Positions 24,255 through 32,573 of a stretch of 35,858 nt of DNA are shown one piece after another. The notes below the pieces were generated by a model. It saw only the letters and a list, made by a program, of their open reading frames with translations. It did no database searches and was not told the DNA's origin. Source of the stretch: Candidatus Saccharimonadota bacterium. GTDB taxonomy: Bacteria; Patescibacteriota; Saccharimonadia; Saccharimonadales; Saccharimonadaceae. The translations under genes and the position numbers were made by a program. Location: the NCBI GenBank assembly GCA_027492465.1, contig JAPUET010000022.1, positions 3,155 to 39,012 of the forward strand, in the 5' to 3' direction. The number at the start of each line of letters is the position of its first letter. Within the stretch, counting starts at the first letter, position 1.

Positions 24255-25787
24255 ATGGATAAGCGTGAGTTATTACAAAAAGCGAAGGGTCTGTACGATC
24301 AAAGACAGCTCGAGCAGCTCACGCACGCAATCGACTATGCAACCGAAAAACACGACGGCCAGCTACGTAATAGCGGCGAGCCGTATATTAGCCATCCCTT
24401 AGCGGTTGCTGCATCAATTATCGAGTGGGGCATGGATATAGACTCGGCGGTTGCTGGCGTGCTCCACGATACCGTAGAAGATACCGACGCGACGCTAGAG
24501 GAAATTCAGGAATTATTTGGGCGTGATGTCGCCTTTCTTGTCGACGGCGTTACAAAAGTCAGCCAAGCACGCAGCGGCATGCGCAATCTCGAGAGCTACC
24601 TGCCCTCTACAAAAGACAATCTTACGAAGCTCCTGATTGCCGTTGGGCAAGATGTGCGCGTTATCATCATTAAACTGGCCGACCGACTGCACAATATGCA
24701 GACATTACAGCATAAAAGCGTGGCAAAGCAAAAGAAGATTGCTCGCGAAACGATTGAGGTATTTGCGCCGCTTGCTGACCGACTCAATATGGGTCGTGTG
24801 CGCGTACAGCTTGAAGAGCTGAGTTTTCGTTTTCTTAACCCGGAAGAATTTGAACGTACCAAAGCCCTTATGGATAGTCGATTGAAAAAAAGCGAGCGTA
24901 AGCTAAGAAGCGTGCGAAAAGAGGTTGACACGCACCTGGCAAGCGAAAAGATCCATCATCATATCGATGGTCGTGTAAAAAGCATCTACAGTTTATACAA
25001 AAAGTTAGCACGAGTACCAAATATTGATGATATTTATGACCTTATGGCGCTACGGATTATCGTCGACGATGTGGCGACATGCTACCTGGTACTAGGAGAG
25101 CTACACAGCCTTTACGAGCCAATGGTCGACCGCATCAAAGACTATATTGCAAAGCCAAAACCAAATGGCTATCAGAGCCTCCATACCACTATTATTACGA
25201 AGACTGGCCAAGCCGTTGAGTTCCAAATCCGTACCGAAGAGATGCACGAGTACGCCGAACGAGGACTTGCCGCAAGTTTCCACTATAATGAGCAAAAACT
25301 CACCGAGGCCTACAAAAGTGGCACCATCGCCACCCTCCCGACTGATTTACATTGGATTCGACATCTCCAATCCGCTGCAGCACGCATTAACGAAGGTAAC
25401 GATTTTGACGTTAACGACCTAAAAGTTGACCTTTTTGGTCATCGTATTTTTATTTACTCGCCAAAAGGCGACATTTACGATCTTCCTGATGGCTCGTTTC
25501 CCCTAGACTATGCGTACCGCGTGCACAGCGACCTCGCGGCGAGGGCGAGTGGCTTTTTGATTAATGGCAAAATGGAGCCGTTTAGCTACCAGCTAAAGCA
25601 CGGCGATGTCATTGAAGTGCTGACAAATAAGCGCGCACGACCAAAACCCGATTGGCTTCAGTATATGATTACGAGCCACGCTCGCCTAAAGCTACGAGCT
25701 CAGCTCCGTAAGGGCGGATTGCTTGGGCAACTTTCAAATGCGGCCGCGATTATTTATCGTAAACGTAAAGCGGCACGAAAAAAATAA
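24255..25787 (+). CDS. Short RelA/SpoT-family (p)ppGpp synthetase/hydrolase
   Basis: Predicted 510 residues. The HD hydrolase domain comes first (residues about 25-180) with ISHPLAVAAS, HDTVEDTDAT (His71-Asp72) and LADRLHNMQTL. The synthetase domain follows (about 225-350) with GRVKSIYSLYKK, IYDLMALRII, KPNGYQSLHTTI and VEFQIRT. A TGS domain (about 390-455) starts at VDLFGHRIFIYSPKGD. It stops about 50 residues later, so the helical, zinc-finger and ACT regulatory domains of full-length Rel (over 700 residues) are missing. Both catalytic halves look complete, so it may make and degrade (p)ppGpp. The start is placed by the leaderless -10 box. The stop lies in a minus-strand terminator stem. 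Confidence 0.93.
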   Translation: MDKRELLQKAKGLYDQRQLEQLTHAIDYATEKHDGQLRNSGEPYISHPLAVAASIIEWGMDIDSAVAGVLHDTVEDTDATLEEIQELFGRDVAFLVDGVTKVSQARSGMRNLESYLPSTKDNLTKLLIAVGQDVRVIIIKLADRLHNMQTLQHKSVAKQKKIARETIEVFAPLADRLNMGRVRVQLEELSFRFLNPEEFERTKALMDSRLKKSERKLRSVRKEVDTHLASEKIHHHIDGRVKSIYSLYKKLARVPNIDDIYDLMALRIIVDDVATCYLVLGELHSLYEPMVDRIKDYIAKPKPNGYQSLHTTIITKTGQAVEFQIRTEEMHEYAERGLAASFHYNEQKLTEAYKSGTIATLPTDLHWIRHLQSAAARINEGNDFDVNDLKVDLFGHRIFIYSPKGDIYDLPDGSFPLDYAYRVHSDLAARASGFLINGKMEPFSYQLKHGDVIEVLTNKRARPKPDWLQYMITSHARLKLRAQLRKGGLLGQLSNAAAIIYRKRKAARKK

Positions 25788-25813
25788 CCTCTCGTTTTTA
25801 ATGCGAGAGGTTA
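25778..25813 (-). terminator. Intrinsic terminator of the ppa/DUF5684 transcript
   Basis: On the minus strand a 10-base stem TAACCTCTCG/CGAGAGGTTA with a 9-base loop is followed by a run of seven T. It lies 20 bases past the DUF5684 stop. The plus strand has no T run, so it mainly serves the minus strand while overlapping the stop codon of the convergent RelA/SpoT-like gene. Confidence 0.85.
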
Positions 25814-25832
25814 CCCTATGTATGGAGCGCCC

Positions 25833-26369
25833 TTAGACTGCGGTTGGTGGTTGGGGTGGCAGCTGATTTTCAGGCGCAGGAGCCGCCGCGGCAGGAGGAG
25901 TTGGTGCTACGGTCGCAAAGCCAGTTGTTCTCTCAGGAGCAGGTGCCATTGTGTTCAGTCCGTCAGCAACGGGCCCCTGATATTGACTCTTGCCAAAGGC
26001 AAGTATTGGAATGGTAACGTAAGGGAAAAATAGCGAAACGATTCCAAACCCAAGCGACTTGCCAAAGGATTTAGCAAGGTCGAGGTACATAACAATCGTA
26101 AGCCAAACATTGAGCAGTGGTACAAAAATAATAAGTAGCACCCACCAAACTGGACGGCCAACAATTTCGAGCATTACAACGATGTTATAGATAGGAATCA
26201 GCGCCGCCCAACCCGGTTTACCGGCCTTAACAAACAATTTCCATAGACTTATGATCAAAAAAACTGCAAACGCGAGATAGAATAGCGCAAAAACGCTAAA
26301 CATAGCCGTGCCCGCCGCGGCAACTTCAGCGTTACCGGTTGAATATGTTGTTTGATATGCCGAATCCAT
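25833..26369 (-). CDS. DUF5684-type multi-pass membrane protein
   Basis: A 178-residue protein. About four hydrophobic segments span residues 20-125. Between the first two is KAGKPGWAALIPIYNIVVM, and then VGRPVWWVLL, the recognisable pattern of DUF5684 proteins, whose function is unknown. The last 45 residues are a soluble tail rich in Pro and Ala (PTPPAAAAPAPENQ), which could be extended and bind a partner. AGAGG lies eight bases before the ATG. It is 22 bases behind ppa and ends at a strong terminator, so ppa-DUF5684 is a two-gene unit. Confidence 0.8.
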   Translation of the reverse strand: MDSAYQTTYSTGNAEVAAAGTAMFSVFALFYLAFAVFLIISLWKLFVKAGKPGWAALIPIYNIVVMLEIVGRPVWWVLLIIFVPLLNVWLTIVMYLDLAKSFGKSLGFGIVSLFFPYVTIPILAFGKSQYQGPVADGLNTMAPAPERTTGFATVAPTPPAAAAPAPENQLPPQPPTAV

Positions 26370-26391
26370 TTTTAATACCTCTTATGATTAG

Positions 26392-26916
26392 TTACTGATT
26401 ATTGTAGCGCTCTATGCACGAATTGACAATTGCTTTCGCCTCTTCACTGTCCCCCCAGCCTTTTACGATTGTTGAGCCGGGTTTTTTAAGATCTTTGTAG
26501 TGAGTAAAATGATGCTCAATCTTTGCCTTCCACTGCGGAATATCATCAAGGCTTGTAATCCGATCATCGTCTCGATTGTCTGCGGGCACAACAACAACCT
26601 TATCGTCGACCTCACTGTCATCTTCAAACTTTAGCACTCCTATAATTTTTGCTTCGAGCCATACTCCGGTCGCAAGCGGTTCAGGACAAATAATCAGCGT
26701 GTCAAGCTCGTCTCCGTCTTCATCAAGCGTGCCTGGAATGAATCCGTAGTTACATGGCTTTGCAAAGATACTTGGCTCCACACGATCGAGCATAAAGCTC
26801 GCTGTTTGGCGATGCCACTCTACTTTCAACCGAGAACCTTCTGGAATCTCGACAACAGTATTCACTCGGCCATCGCTAACGGCACCAGGTGTTAGAACAG
26901 TATTAAAATCAGGCAT
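26392..26916 (-). CDS. ppa: Family I inorganic pyrophosphatase
   Basis: A 174-residue soluble enzyme, the usual size, that hydrolyses pyrophosphate and pulls biosynthetic reactions forward. Metal-binding acidic residues are in DEDGDELD (65-72), matching the classical DGDPLD motif with Glu in place of Pro, and in EVDDKVVVVP (102-111). NYGFIPGT (56-63) and EIPEGSRLKVEW with the phosphate-binding basic residues agree. A GAGGAG ribosome-binding site precedes the ATG, with a TACACT -10 box 37 bases upstream. Confidence 0.95.
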   Translation of the reverse strand: MPDFNTVLTPGAVSDGRVNTVVEIPEGSRLKVEWHRQTASFMLDRVEPSIFAKPCNYGFIPGTLDEDGDELDTLIICPEPLATGVWLEAKIIGVLKFEDDSEVDDKVVVVPADNRDDDRITSLDDIPQWKAKIEHHFTHYKDLKKPGSTIVKGWGDSEEAKAIVNSCIERYNNQ

Positions 26917-26953
26917 TATGCTATCTCCTCACTCTGCATAAAACGTTTTCTCT

Positions 26954-26959
26954 AGTGTA
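26954..26959 (-). promoter_or_regulatory. -10 box of ppa (TACACT, 37-base leader)
   Basis: The minus strand reads TACACTAG, 37 bases before the ppa ATG, with GAGGAG in the leader. String and distance are the same as for the ytxG-like gene. Confidence 0.5.
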
Positions 26960-26999
26960 TCATTTTATATGATTGCACGCGAAATCGCTTCGCAAATGA

Positions 27000-27005
27000 T
27001 ACAAT
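27000..27005 (+). promoter_or_regulatory. -10 box of the GDPD gene (TACAAT-N7-ATG)
   Basis: TACAAT ends seven bases before the ATG at 27013. An earlier ATG at 27004 overlaps the -10 box itself and cannot be in the message, so the start is 27013. Confidence 0.6.
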
Positions 27006-27012
27006 GAATAAC

Positions 27013-27720
27013 ATGCTGATTATCGGACACCGCGGTGCCGCAGGGCTTGCCCCCGAAAATACACTTGAAGCTCTGACTGCCGGTTACGAAGCTGGAGCGG
27101 ACATTCTTGAGTTCGATATTCGCCTCACAAAAGATAACGTAATGGTGTTAGTGCACGATTTTCACACCTTACGAACGCACCACAAGGCCTCGATCATTAA
27201 TCGTAAAACGTACGAGGAATTATTAAAGTTACCCGAACACCTTCCTCAAATTACGCGTATCGAGGAAGTTCTTGATATGTACTTTGGAAAAGTTATTCTT
27301 AATATCGAGCTCAAAAGTCGCTCAAGTGGCGAACAGCTTGCACGACTCTTGAAACGCAAATACGTTAAAAAAGCAGCCGATTGGGACAACATCTTAATAT
27401 CATCGTTTAAAGTTGGCGAATTATTAAGAATTCGCCGACTCGTGAAGCGCGCCAATCTAGCGCTTCTGCATAAAGATAATCCATTTTTATTTGTTGCCTA
27501 CCACCGCTTTATTAAATTTACCGCGGTTGGATTTCATCGCTTATACCTTAACCCTTTGGCACTCGAGATCGCTCACCGTGCCGGCCTTTTCACGTATGTT
27601 TATACCATCGATCGCCCAGCAGCAATAAAACACCTTGCCGAACAGGGCATTGGCGGCATAGTCACCGATTTTCCAAATAAAATGACTGCCGAACTCGTGC
27701 GCGAAGACGCCTTACGCTAG
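27013..27720 (+). CDS. Glycerophosphodiester phosphodiesterase (GDPD) family
   Basis: Predicted 235 residues. The GDPD TIM-barrel motifs are clear: IGHRGAAGLAPENT (4-17) with catalytic His6 and Arg7, EFDIRLTKD (33-41) with metal ligands Glu33 and Asp35, and VLVHDF with His48. INIELKS-type segment NIELKSR follows. Such enzymes release glycerol 3-phosphate from phospholipid head-group diesters such as glycerophosphocholine. No signal peptide is seen, so it is cytoplasmic, using lipid breakdown products taken in. It is a single gene with a leaderless promoter; its stop and that of convergent trxB share the palindrome CTAG. Confidence 0.92.
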   Translation: MLIIGHRGAAGLAPENTLEALTAGYEAGADILEFDIRLTKDNVMVLVHDFHTLRTHHKASIINRKTYEELLKLPEHLPQITRIEEVLDMYFGKVILNIELKSRSSGEQLARLLKRKYVKKAADWDNILISSFKVGELLRIRRLVKRANLALLHKDNPFLFVAYHRFIKFTAVGFHRLYLNPLALEIAHRAGLFTYVYTIDRPAAIKHLAEQGIGGIVTDFPNKMTAELVREDALR

Positions 27721-28658
27721 CCTCGCTTCAAAGTATCGAGAAATTCGCGAATTGAAAGCGCCGCTGTGGCCCCCTCACCAACCGCACTCGCAATTTGCAT
27801 AGTTGCGCCGCTGCGCACATCGCCACTGGCATATACCCCAGAAAGATTCGTCTCAAGATGGGAATTGGTGACGATAAGGCCGTGCTCATCGAGGAGAATA
27901 TCGCTCCCTGCCAAAAATTGGGTATTTGGTTTCAAGCCAATAAATACGAACACTCCGTCGGTTGGAAAAGTCGCTTTTACTTCATCGGTGGTCGCGCGAA
28001 CTTCTATCACTTGGCCAGCCTCACTAGCAACAATTTCGTCAGGCGTAGTGTTAAGATGAATCGTCACGCTACCGTTGTCGACATATTTTTGCAGCTCATC
28101 CTGCAATACCTGACTCGCCTTTACGGTGCTACGGACAAGTAAATCAATGTGGCTTGCAAAACGGGTTAAAAACAACGCTTCTTGCACGCCGGAGTTCCCT
28201 CCGCCAACGACAACGAGTCGCTTATCTCGGTAAAAGGCCCCGTCACAGGTCGCGCAGTAGTGAACACCGCGACCATAATACTCCGCCTCGCCTGGAATAC
28301 CCAGTTTATTGTAGTCACTCCCGGTGGCAATCAGAACAGCGCGAGCCTTGACCGACTTACCGTCGACGATTACTTCACGATAGTCACCGTAGTCCTTGAG
28401 GGCACTGACATCACCATACTCAATCTTAGCGCCAAAGCGTTCGGCCTGCTTGCGGAGCTCGTCGGCAAGCGTCATACCTTCGATTCCGTCCGGGAATCCC
28501 GGGTAATTATCCACCTTATCGGTAATTGCTGCAAGCCCGCCGACCACCCCTTTTTCATACAGTGTGGTATCAATATCCTCTCGGGTAGTGTAAATCGCAG
28601 CACTCAGAGCACTCGGGCCAGCACCAATGATTACTACAGGAAGTATTTCGTCATTCAT
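27717..28658 (-). CDS. trxB: Thioredoxin reductase-like flavoprotein
   Basis: Predicted 313 residues from the ATG at 28658; a GTG three bases earlier is also possible, but AAGGAGG fits the ATG better. FAD-binding VVIIGAGPSALSAAI lies near the N-terminus, redox-active CATCDGAF follows YGRGVHY, the second dinucleotide fold is VVVGGGNSGVQEA, and YASGDVR closes the FAD site. After the second fold, HRRxxxR, which binds the NADPH 2'-phosphate in classical TrxB, is replaced by LLVRSTVKAS. The enzyme may therefore use NADH or another donor. It follows the FKBP gene by six bases, forming an apparent redox/folding pair. Confidence 0.9.
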   Translation of the reverse strand: MNDEILPVVIIGAGPSALSAAIYTTREDIDTTLYEKGVVGGLAAITDKVDNYPGFPDGIEGMTLADELRKQAERFGAKIEYGDVSALKDYGDYREVIVDGKSVKARAVLIATGSDYNKLGIPGEAEYYGRGVHYCATCDGAFYRDKRLVVVGGGNSGVQEALFLTRFASHIDLLVRSTVKASQVLQDELQKYVDNGSVTIHLNTTPDEIVASEAGQVIEVRATTDEVKATFPTDGVFVFIGLKPNTQFLAGSDILLDEHGLIVTNSHLETNLSGVYASGDVRSGATMQIASAVGEGATAALSIREFLDTLKRG

Positions 28659-28667
28659 CACTCCTCC

Positions 28668-29390
28668 TTATTGAGCGCTATAGTATGCTGCCGCGGCAGT
28701 GTAGTAGTCGTTAGTTGCTTTAGTGAGCGCCTCTGATTGTTCAATTGTGGGGGGAATAGGTATCGCCATAACAATAAATTTTAACGGCATATTTGGAGCG
28801 ATAGTCGTTTGACCGGTCGAACTATCGGTTGAACCTTTGGCACCATAGGCTTTATCGGCAGGAATGGTCAGAAGTCGCACGCCTCCGATATGCATCCCCT
28901 TCAAGCCCTCTTTCCATCCATCAATAAGACTAGCGTTATCAAGTCCAGTCGACACTGCAAATGGAGCTGTTAACTTTTGATTCGCCGTATCGACATTATT
29001 GCCACCGGTAAATTTATTACCGTTTGCATCCCACCCGAGATAGTACACCGCAAATTCAGTCGAACCTGAAATCTCTTCACCATCGCCAACCAGCAGGTCT
29101 TCTGTCGTAAGACTCGTAACGCTGGCGAGATCAAATGAGCCGACCTGATCAACATATTGGCTAAATGTAGGGTAATACGTTTTCGACAGTTCGTCGCTCT
29201 GGGAATCGACTTTTTTCTGATAGGCTTCCTGTTCTTTGGTATATGCAGCAAGCGCTTTCTGATAATCAGCCGCAATCCGGGTCGTATTTTGCTGCGCTAA
29301 TATCATCACGGCAAATGATCCAATCGTACCAATAACCATTACAATCATAATAATCATGATCGCCCAGCGATGCGTCTTTTTTAATGCCAT
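28668..29390 (-). CDS. Membrane-anchored FKBP-type peptidyl-prolyl isomerase
   Basis: A 240-residue protein. A short basic N-terminus (MALKKTHRW) and a signal-anchor helix (residues about 10-33) are followed by a charged helical stretch (about 38-70, KALAAYTKEQEAYQKK), then the FKBP domain (about 95-215). FKBP hallmarks are IDGWKEGLKGMHIGGVR, TIPADKAYGAKG and IAPNMPLKFIV; a loop with NGNKFTGG precedes them. The domain should act outside the membrane in folding of exported proteins. The C-terminus adds a short helix (ALTKATNDYYTAAAAYYSAQ). GAGGG precedes the ATG. It is co-transcribed with trxB, which starts six bases after its stop. Confidence 0.9.
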   Translation of the reverse strand: MALKKTHRWAIMIIMIVMVIGTIGSFAVMILAQQNTTRIAADYQKALAAYTKEQEAYQKKVDSQSDELSKTYYPTFSQYVDQVGSFDLASVTSLTTEDLLVGDGEEISGSTEFAVYYLGWDANGNKFTGGNNVDTANQKLTAPFAVSTGLDNASLIDGWKEGLKGMHIGGVRLLTIPADKAYGAKGSTDSSTGQTTIAPNMPLKFIVMAIPIPPTIEQSEALTKATNDYYTAAAAYYSAQ

Positions 29391-29423
29391 AGTTTCCCTC
29401 TTTTATTGTGTAACGTTCATTTC

Positions 29424-29429
29424 ATTGTA
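29424..29429 (-). promoter_or_regulatory. -10 box of the FKBP-trxB unit (TACAAT, 33-base leader)
   Basis: TACAAT on the minus strand lies 33 bases before the ATG at 29390, and the leader ends in AGAGGG, a ribosome-binding site. It follows the ndh terminator. Confidence 0.5.
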
Positions 29430-29471
29430 CCATGAAAGTCACCTAAAAACCGCTAGATATAGCGTTCATGG

Positions 29472-29496
29472 TAAAAAATACACTAGCCCTAGTGTA
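29472..29496 (-). terminator. Short hairpin with T run after ndh
   Basis: On the minus strand the palindrome TACACTAG-GG-CTAGTGTA is followed by six T, starting three bases after the ndh stop codon. The tight two-base centre means at least one or two pairs stay open. It also contains a TACACT string like the -10 boxes of other genes, so a promoter role is a possible alternative. Confidence 0.55.
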
Positions 29497-29498
29497 CC

Positions 29499-30722
29499 CT
29501 ATCGACGCGGCTTTTTTGTCTTTACGGTAGGAGTAAAGTAGTCATTTTCATAGACGCGTGCCGCCCGCCAGGCACCAAGACTTGTTCCGAGCGGAAGGAT
29601 ATCTTTGTAGCCAATAAGGTCAGCTGCACGCCGAATCATACCGCCGATAAATCCGTAGATTCTTATAAAGCGCCATTCGATCACCGCCCAATTACTCCCT
29701 ACCGGAACCGCCGAAACTGGCAAGCGCGGCTTGTACGCCTTAGCAGGTTTACCCTGTGCAAGACGAATTAGGTTTGCCGCTAAAAGATCCGCATTGTGAA
29801 TAGCCGTCTGAGCGAGCCCAGCGTACGGTGTGGCAGCGTTGTCGCCAATAACATAAATGTCTTTATGAGCCATAAAATATTGATCGACCGTTACCTTACC
29901 GCGAGGGTCAAGAGTAAAAATACTAGGATGCTTCGAAAAGAGCGGGTTGTTTGCAACGCCAGATGTCCAAATGACGGTATGGCTCTCAATAGGACGTCCG
30001 CTCACGATAAGTTCTTGTGCGTTCGCCTCTTCAACTTTCTTCGACGTTTCGACTCGAACACCAAGCTTACGAAGCCGATTCTCTACTACCCGGCTCGTCA
30101 TTTCACTTGAACGCGGCAAGACTCTAGGCGCAGCCTCAATGAGATGTATTTTAACACCATGGGACTTCACTCCGTAGTGCTTGCAGAGTCGACGAATATA
30201 CGTACCAAGCGCCGCGGCAAGCTCGGTACCGGTTGGGCCGGCTCCGATGACAATATAGTTACGATCGAGTTTATTTTTTTCGGCGATATCGATAAATAAG
30301 CGCTGCTTCAGCTTTCTGATTTCAGATTCGCTCTTAATACCGTACGTGAAAGTCTCGAGCCCAGGGATACCAAAGTAGGTTGTGACGACACCCACAGCCA
30401 CAACTAGAGTGTTATAGCTATAACTGGTGCCCGAGATACCACGAACGCTTTTAGTCACCGCATCGATCGAATCAATGGTATCGATAAACACATCAACGTT
30501 AGTATGATCGGCAAATATTTCACCAAGCGGGGCCCATGATTCAAGGTGACTATGACCAGTCGCACTACTATAGAGAGTCGGATAGTACTGAAAATCTTCT
30601 TTATCGGAAATGAGTGTAATATGATTCTCTGGATTTTTTGCTAACTGCAGCGCCGTGCGAACGCCTCCAAACCCACCACCAATAATCAACACTTGCACTG
30701 ATGTTTTACTTTTTTTAGCCAT
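29499..30722 (-). CDS. ndh: Type II NADH:quinone oxidoreductase (NDH-2)
   Basis: Predicted 407 residues; a single-polypeptide peripheral membrane flavoprotein that passes electrons from NADH to quinone without pumping protons. FAD-binding VLIIGGGFGG is at 11-20, the NADH fold IVIGAGPTGTELAAAL at 157-172, and IGDNAA (292-297) completes the FAD site. The quinone-site motif, usually AQxAxQ, is AQTAIHN (304-310), with His for the final Gln. The C-terminus has amphipathic helices (FIRIYGFIGGMIRRAADLIGY) that fit membrane contact. The ATG at 30722 is chosen because TACAAT lies seven bases upstream, and an ATG six bases earlier is too close to that box. It follows cyoE, so NADH to oxygen is encoded in one block. 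Confidence 0.92.
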   Translation of the reverse strand: MAKKSKTSVQVLIIGGGFGGVRTALQLAKNPENHITLISDKEDFQYYPTLYSSATGHSHLESWAPLGEIFADHTNVDVFIDTIDSIDAVTKSVRGISGTSYSYNTLVVAVGVVTTYFGIPGLETFTYGIKSESEIRKLKQRLFIDIAEKNKLDRNYIVIGAGPTGTELAAALGTYIRRLCKHYGVKSHGVKIHLIEAAPRVLPRSSEMTSRVVENRLRKLGVRVETSKKVEEANAQELIVSGRPIESHTVIWTSGVANNPLFSKHPSIFTLDPRGKVTVDQYFMAHKDIYVIGDNAATPYAGLAQTAIHNADLLAANLIRLAQGKPAKAYKPRLPVSAVPVGSNWAVIEWRFIRIYGFIGGMIRRAADLIGYKDILPLGTSLGAWRAARVYENDYFTPTVKTKKPRR

Positions 30723-30729
30723 TAGCATT

Positions 30730-30735
30730 ATTGTA
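30730..30735 (-). promoter_or_regulatory. -10 box of ndh (TACAAT-N7-ATG)
   Basis: The minus strand reads TACAAT then AATGCTA then the ATG at 30722, the same leaderless grammar as the GDPD gene. It lets ndh be transcribed apart from the cyo operon. Confidence 0.55.
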
Positions 30736-30752
30736 CTACGGGCTAAGTAATA

Positions 30753-31628
30753 TTACGAAACTATTTTTATTACCACGCCAACAAAACTCGCGACTACAAA
30801 CAACATTGAGAGGATCAGTGACCGGCCAAACACCTGTCGCGCCCACGCATCACTCCCACGATGTTTTGCCGTTATAATAAACCATGTCCACCAGAGGGCA
30901 CCGATCATGATGACGACAGCGCCATATTTCGTATTGGCAGGCAGCATAATAACCAGCACTAAAGCCATAAGACAGTAAAGCAGTACAGTGACAGTGATAT
31001 GTCGCACCACGACTCTTCCTGGCGCCACAATACTAAGAAGCGGGAGCCTACTCTTTGCATAATCATTTCGCCGATACAATGATAAGCCATAAAAGTGAGG
31101 TAATTGCCAAATAGCGATAAGTAGAGTGAAGAGCCACGCCTCGACTGGCAATGTGGGCACAACTGTAGCAAAGCCTGCCAGCACCGGCAATGCTCCCGGT
31201 ATCGTTCCTATCATGGTACTTGTCCAGCTGTGGCGTTTCACGTAGCCATAGACAACTGTATAGGTAAAATGACAAGCAAGTGCCGCAAGCAAGACTATAA
31301 GGTTTGAGCTAAAAACAATGATAGCTACACCAATGATTAATAAAACACAGGCATATACGACAGCACCCCTAACCGACACCTTGCCGCTTGGCAAAGGACG
31401 TTTCTTGGTCCGTTCCATTTTCGCATCGATTTTACGATCAGTAATACAATTCACGACACAAGCAGAAGCAATGATCAGCGCCATGCCGACTAGACCGCCA
31501 ATGGTCGATACAATATGAAACTCGTAGATAGCCGAAGCAAACAGTGCGGCAGCCAAGAAGTGCATGGCGTTACCGTACACAATGCCAGGTTTTGCTAATT
31601 TGTAGTAACTCGCAATTCGTTCGGCCAT
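30753..31628 (-). CDS. cyoE: Protoheme IX farnesyltransferase (heme O synthase)
   Basis: A 291-residue integral membrane prenyltransferase of the UbiA superfamily that attaches a farnesyl group to heme b, making the heme O needed by the oxidase. The first Asp-rich motif NCITDRKIDAKMERT (60-74) with Asp64 and Asp68 binds the Mg-diphosphate; TKKRPLPSG follows. The second conserved region contains WQLPHFYGLSLYRRNDY. About eight or nine hydrophobic helices are visible. It is the last gene of cyoABCDE, overlapping the cyoD stop by one base (TAATG). Confidence 0.96.
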   Translation of the reverse strand: MAERIASYYKLAKPGIVYGNAMHFLAAALFASAIYEFHIVSTIGGLVGMALIIASACVVNCITDRKIDAKMERTKKRPLPSGKVSVRGAVVYACVLLIIGVAIIVFSSNLIVLLAALACHFTYTVVYGYVKRHSWTSTMIGTIPGALPVLAGFATVVPTLPVEAWLFTLLIAIWQLPHFYGLSLYRRNDYAKSRLPLLSIVAPGRVVVRHITVTVLLYCLMALVLVIMLPANTKYGAVVIMIGALWWTWFIITAKHRGSDAWARQVFGRSLILSMLFVVASFVGVVIKIVS

Positions 31629-31999
31629 TAAAAGCCTTTTCCGTTTTGTTTTAGCATGTATTCCGTCATCTCACTCGAACTCATTGACATGTTGTAGTTG
31701 AGGTTGGCCATAATCCAGAGCGACCCAACTACCACAATCAAAAGTGTGAGCCAAGTAAAAACATAGCTCGCAAGCCGCCATTTTGGCACCTCCCGTTTAT
31801 CGTCTAAATGTAGGAAATAGCGCGACTGAATGTACAATTGCAGTGCGGCCGCAACGAGCAGAACCACCCCAAGGCTCACACCTTCAATCAGCGATCCTTG
31901 GACGATTGCGTATGCCGCAAGTGTTAAAGCAGCCGCTAAGAAATAGGCATACGTATATCGTGAGCGTTCTTTGACATAAGCACTTCGCACTTTAGCCAT
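31628..31999 (-). CDS. cyoD: Cytochrome o quinol oxidase subunit IV
   Basis: Predicted 123 residues with three transmembrane helices (about 18-37, 42-62 and 78-100 by hydrophobicity) and a basic N-terminus, the layout of CyoD/QoxD. SRYFLHLDDKREVP between helices two and three agrees with the family's short charged loop. The ATG at 31999, one base past the cyoC stop and with GGGGGTGG just upstream, is preferred to a longer frame starting at 32053 inside cyoC. Subunit IV helps assembly of the metal centres of subunit I. The Met-rich C-terminus (NMSMSSSEMTEYML) is not usual for the family. Confidence 0.88.
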   Translation of the reverse strand: MAKVRSAYVKERSRYTYAYFLAAALTLAAYAIVQGSLIEGVSLGVVLLVAAALQLYIQSRYFLHLDDKREVPKWRLASYVFTWLTLLIVVVGSLWIMANLNYNMSMSSSEMTEYMLKQNGKGF

Positions 32000-32000
32000 A

Positions 32001-32573
32001 CTACGCCACCCCCAACGCAAAGACAATTGTAAAGATAAAGATCCACACCACATCGAGGAAATGCCAGTAAAGCGAGAAAAGCCCGAACTTACGCTTTAAA
32101 TCGTCGTTCACGCCCTGGCGATGAAACGCCCAGCCAAGTACGAGAGCCCATAAAATACCGACAGCAATATGTACGCCGTGTGCACCTACAAGCGTAAAGA
32201 AGCTAGAAAGAAATGCGCTTGCGGCCGGTCCATGACCTTCAGCGATCAAGTGAGAGAACTCGCTAAGCTCCATCACAAGGAACGCAACGCCAAGCACGAT
32301 CGTGGTAATAAACGCTGCGACAAACTCTTTATGCTTTCCGTGACGCAGCGCAAGGTTTGCAATACCACAAACATAGCTGCTCGTAAGCAGCAGTACCGTC
32401 TCGATCAATACAAACCATAGAGAGAATAAGTCGCTTCCCGCAGGACCGCCATTGGTTGAATTGCGCAAAATCATATAGGTTGCAAATAGGCTGGCAAACA
32501 ACATGCAGTCCGTCATAATATATGACCAAAAACCGAGTTGCACTTTGTCTTGCTTTACTTCTGCCTCATTCAT
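32001..32573 (-). CDS. cyoC: Cytochrome o quinol oxidase subunit III
   Basis: A 190-residue membrane protein with five hydrophobic segments, the short form of heme-copper oxidase subunit III found in quinol oxidases. It begins LGFWSYIMTDCMLFASLFA, as in CyoC, and includes MELSEFSHL with the conserved Glu, GAHGVHIAVGILW and YWHFLDVVWIFIF. It has no cofactors and stabilises subunit I and its proton channel. The start overlaps the cyoB stop as ATGA. Confidence 0.96.
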   Translation of the reverse strand: MNEAEVKQDKVQLGFWSYIMTDCMLFASLFATYMILRNSTNGGPAGSDLFSLWFVLIETVLLLTSSYVCGIANLALRHGKHKEFVAAFITTIVLGVAFLVMELSEFSHLIAEGHGPAASAFLSSFFTLVGAHGVHIAVGILWALVLGWAFHRQGVNDDLKRKFGLFSLYWHFLDVVWIFIFTIVFALGVA

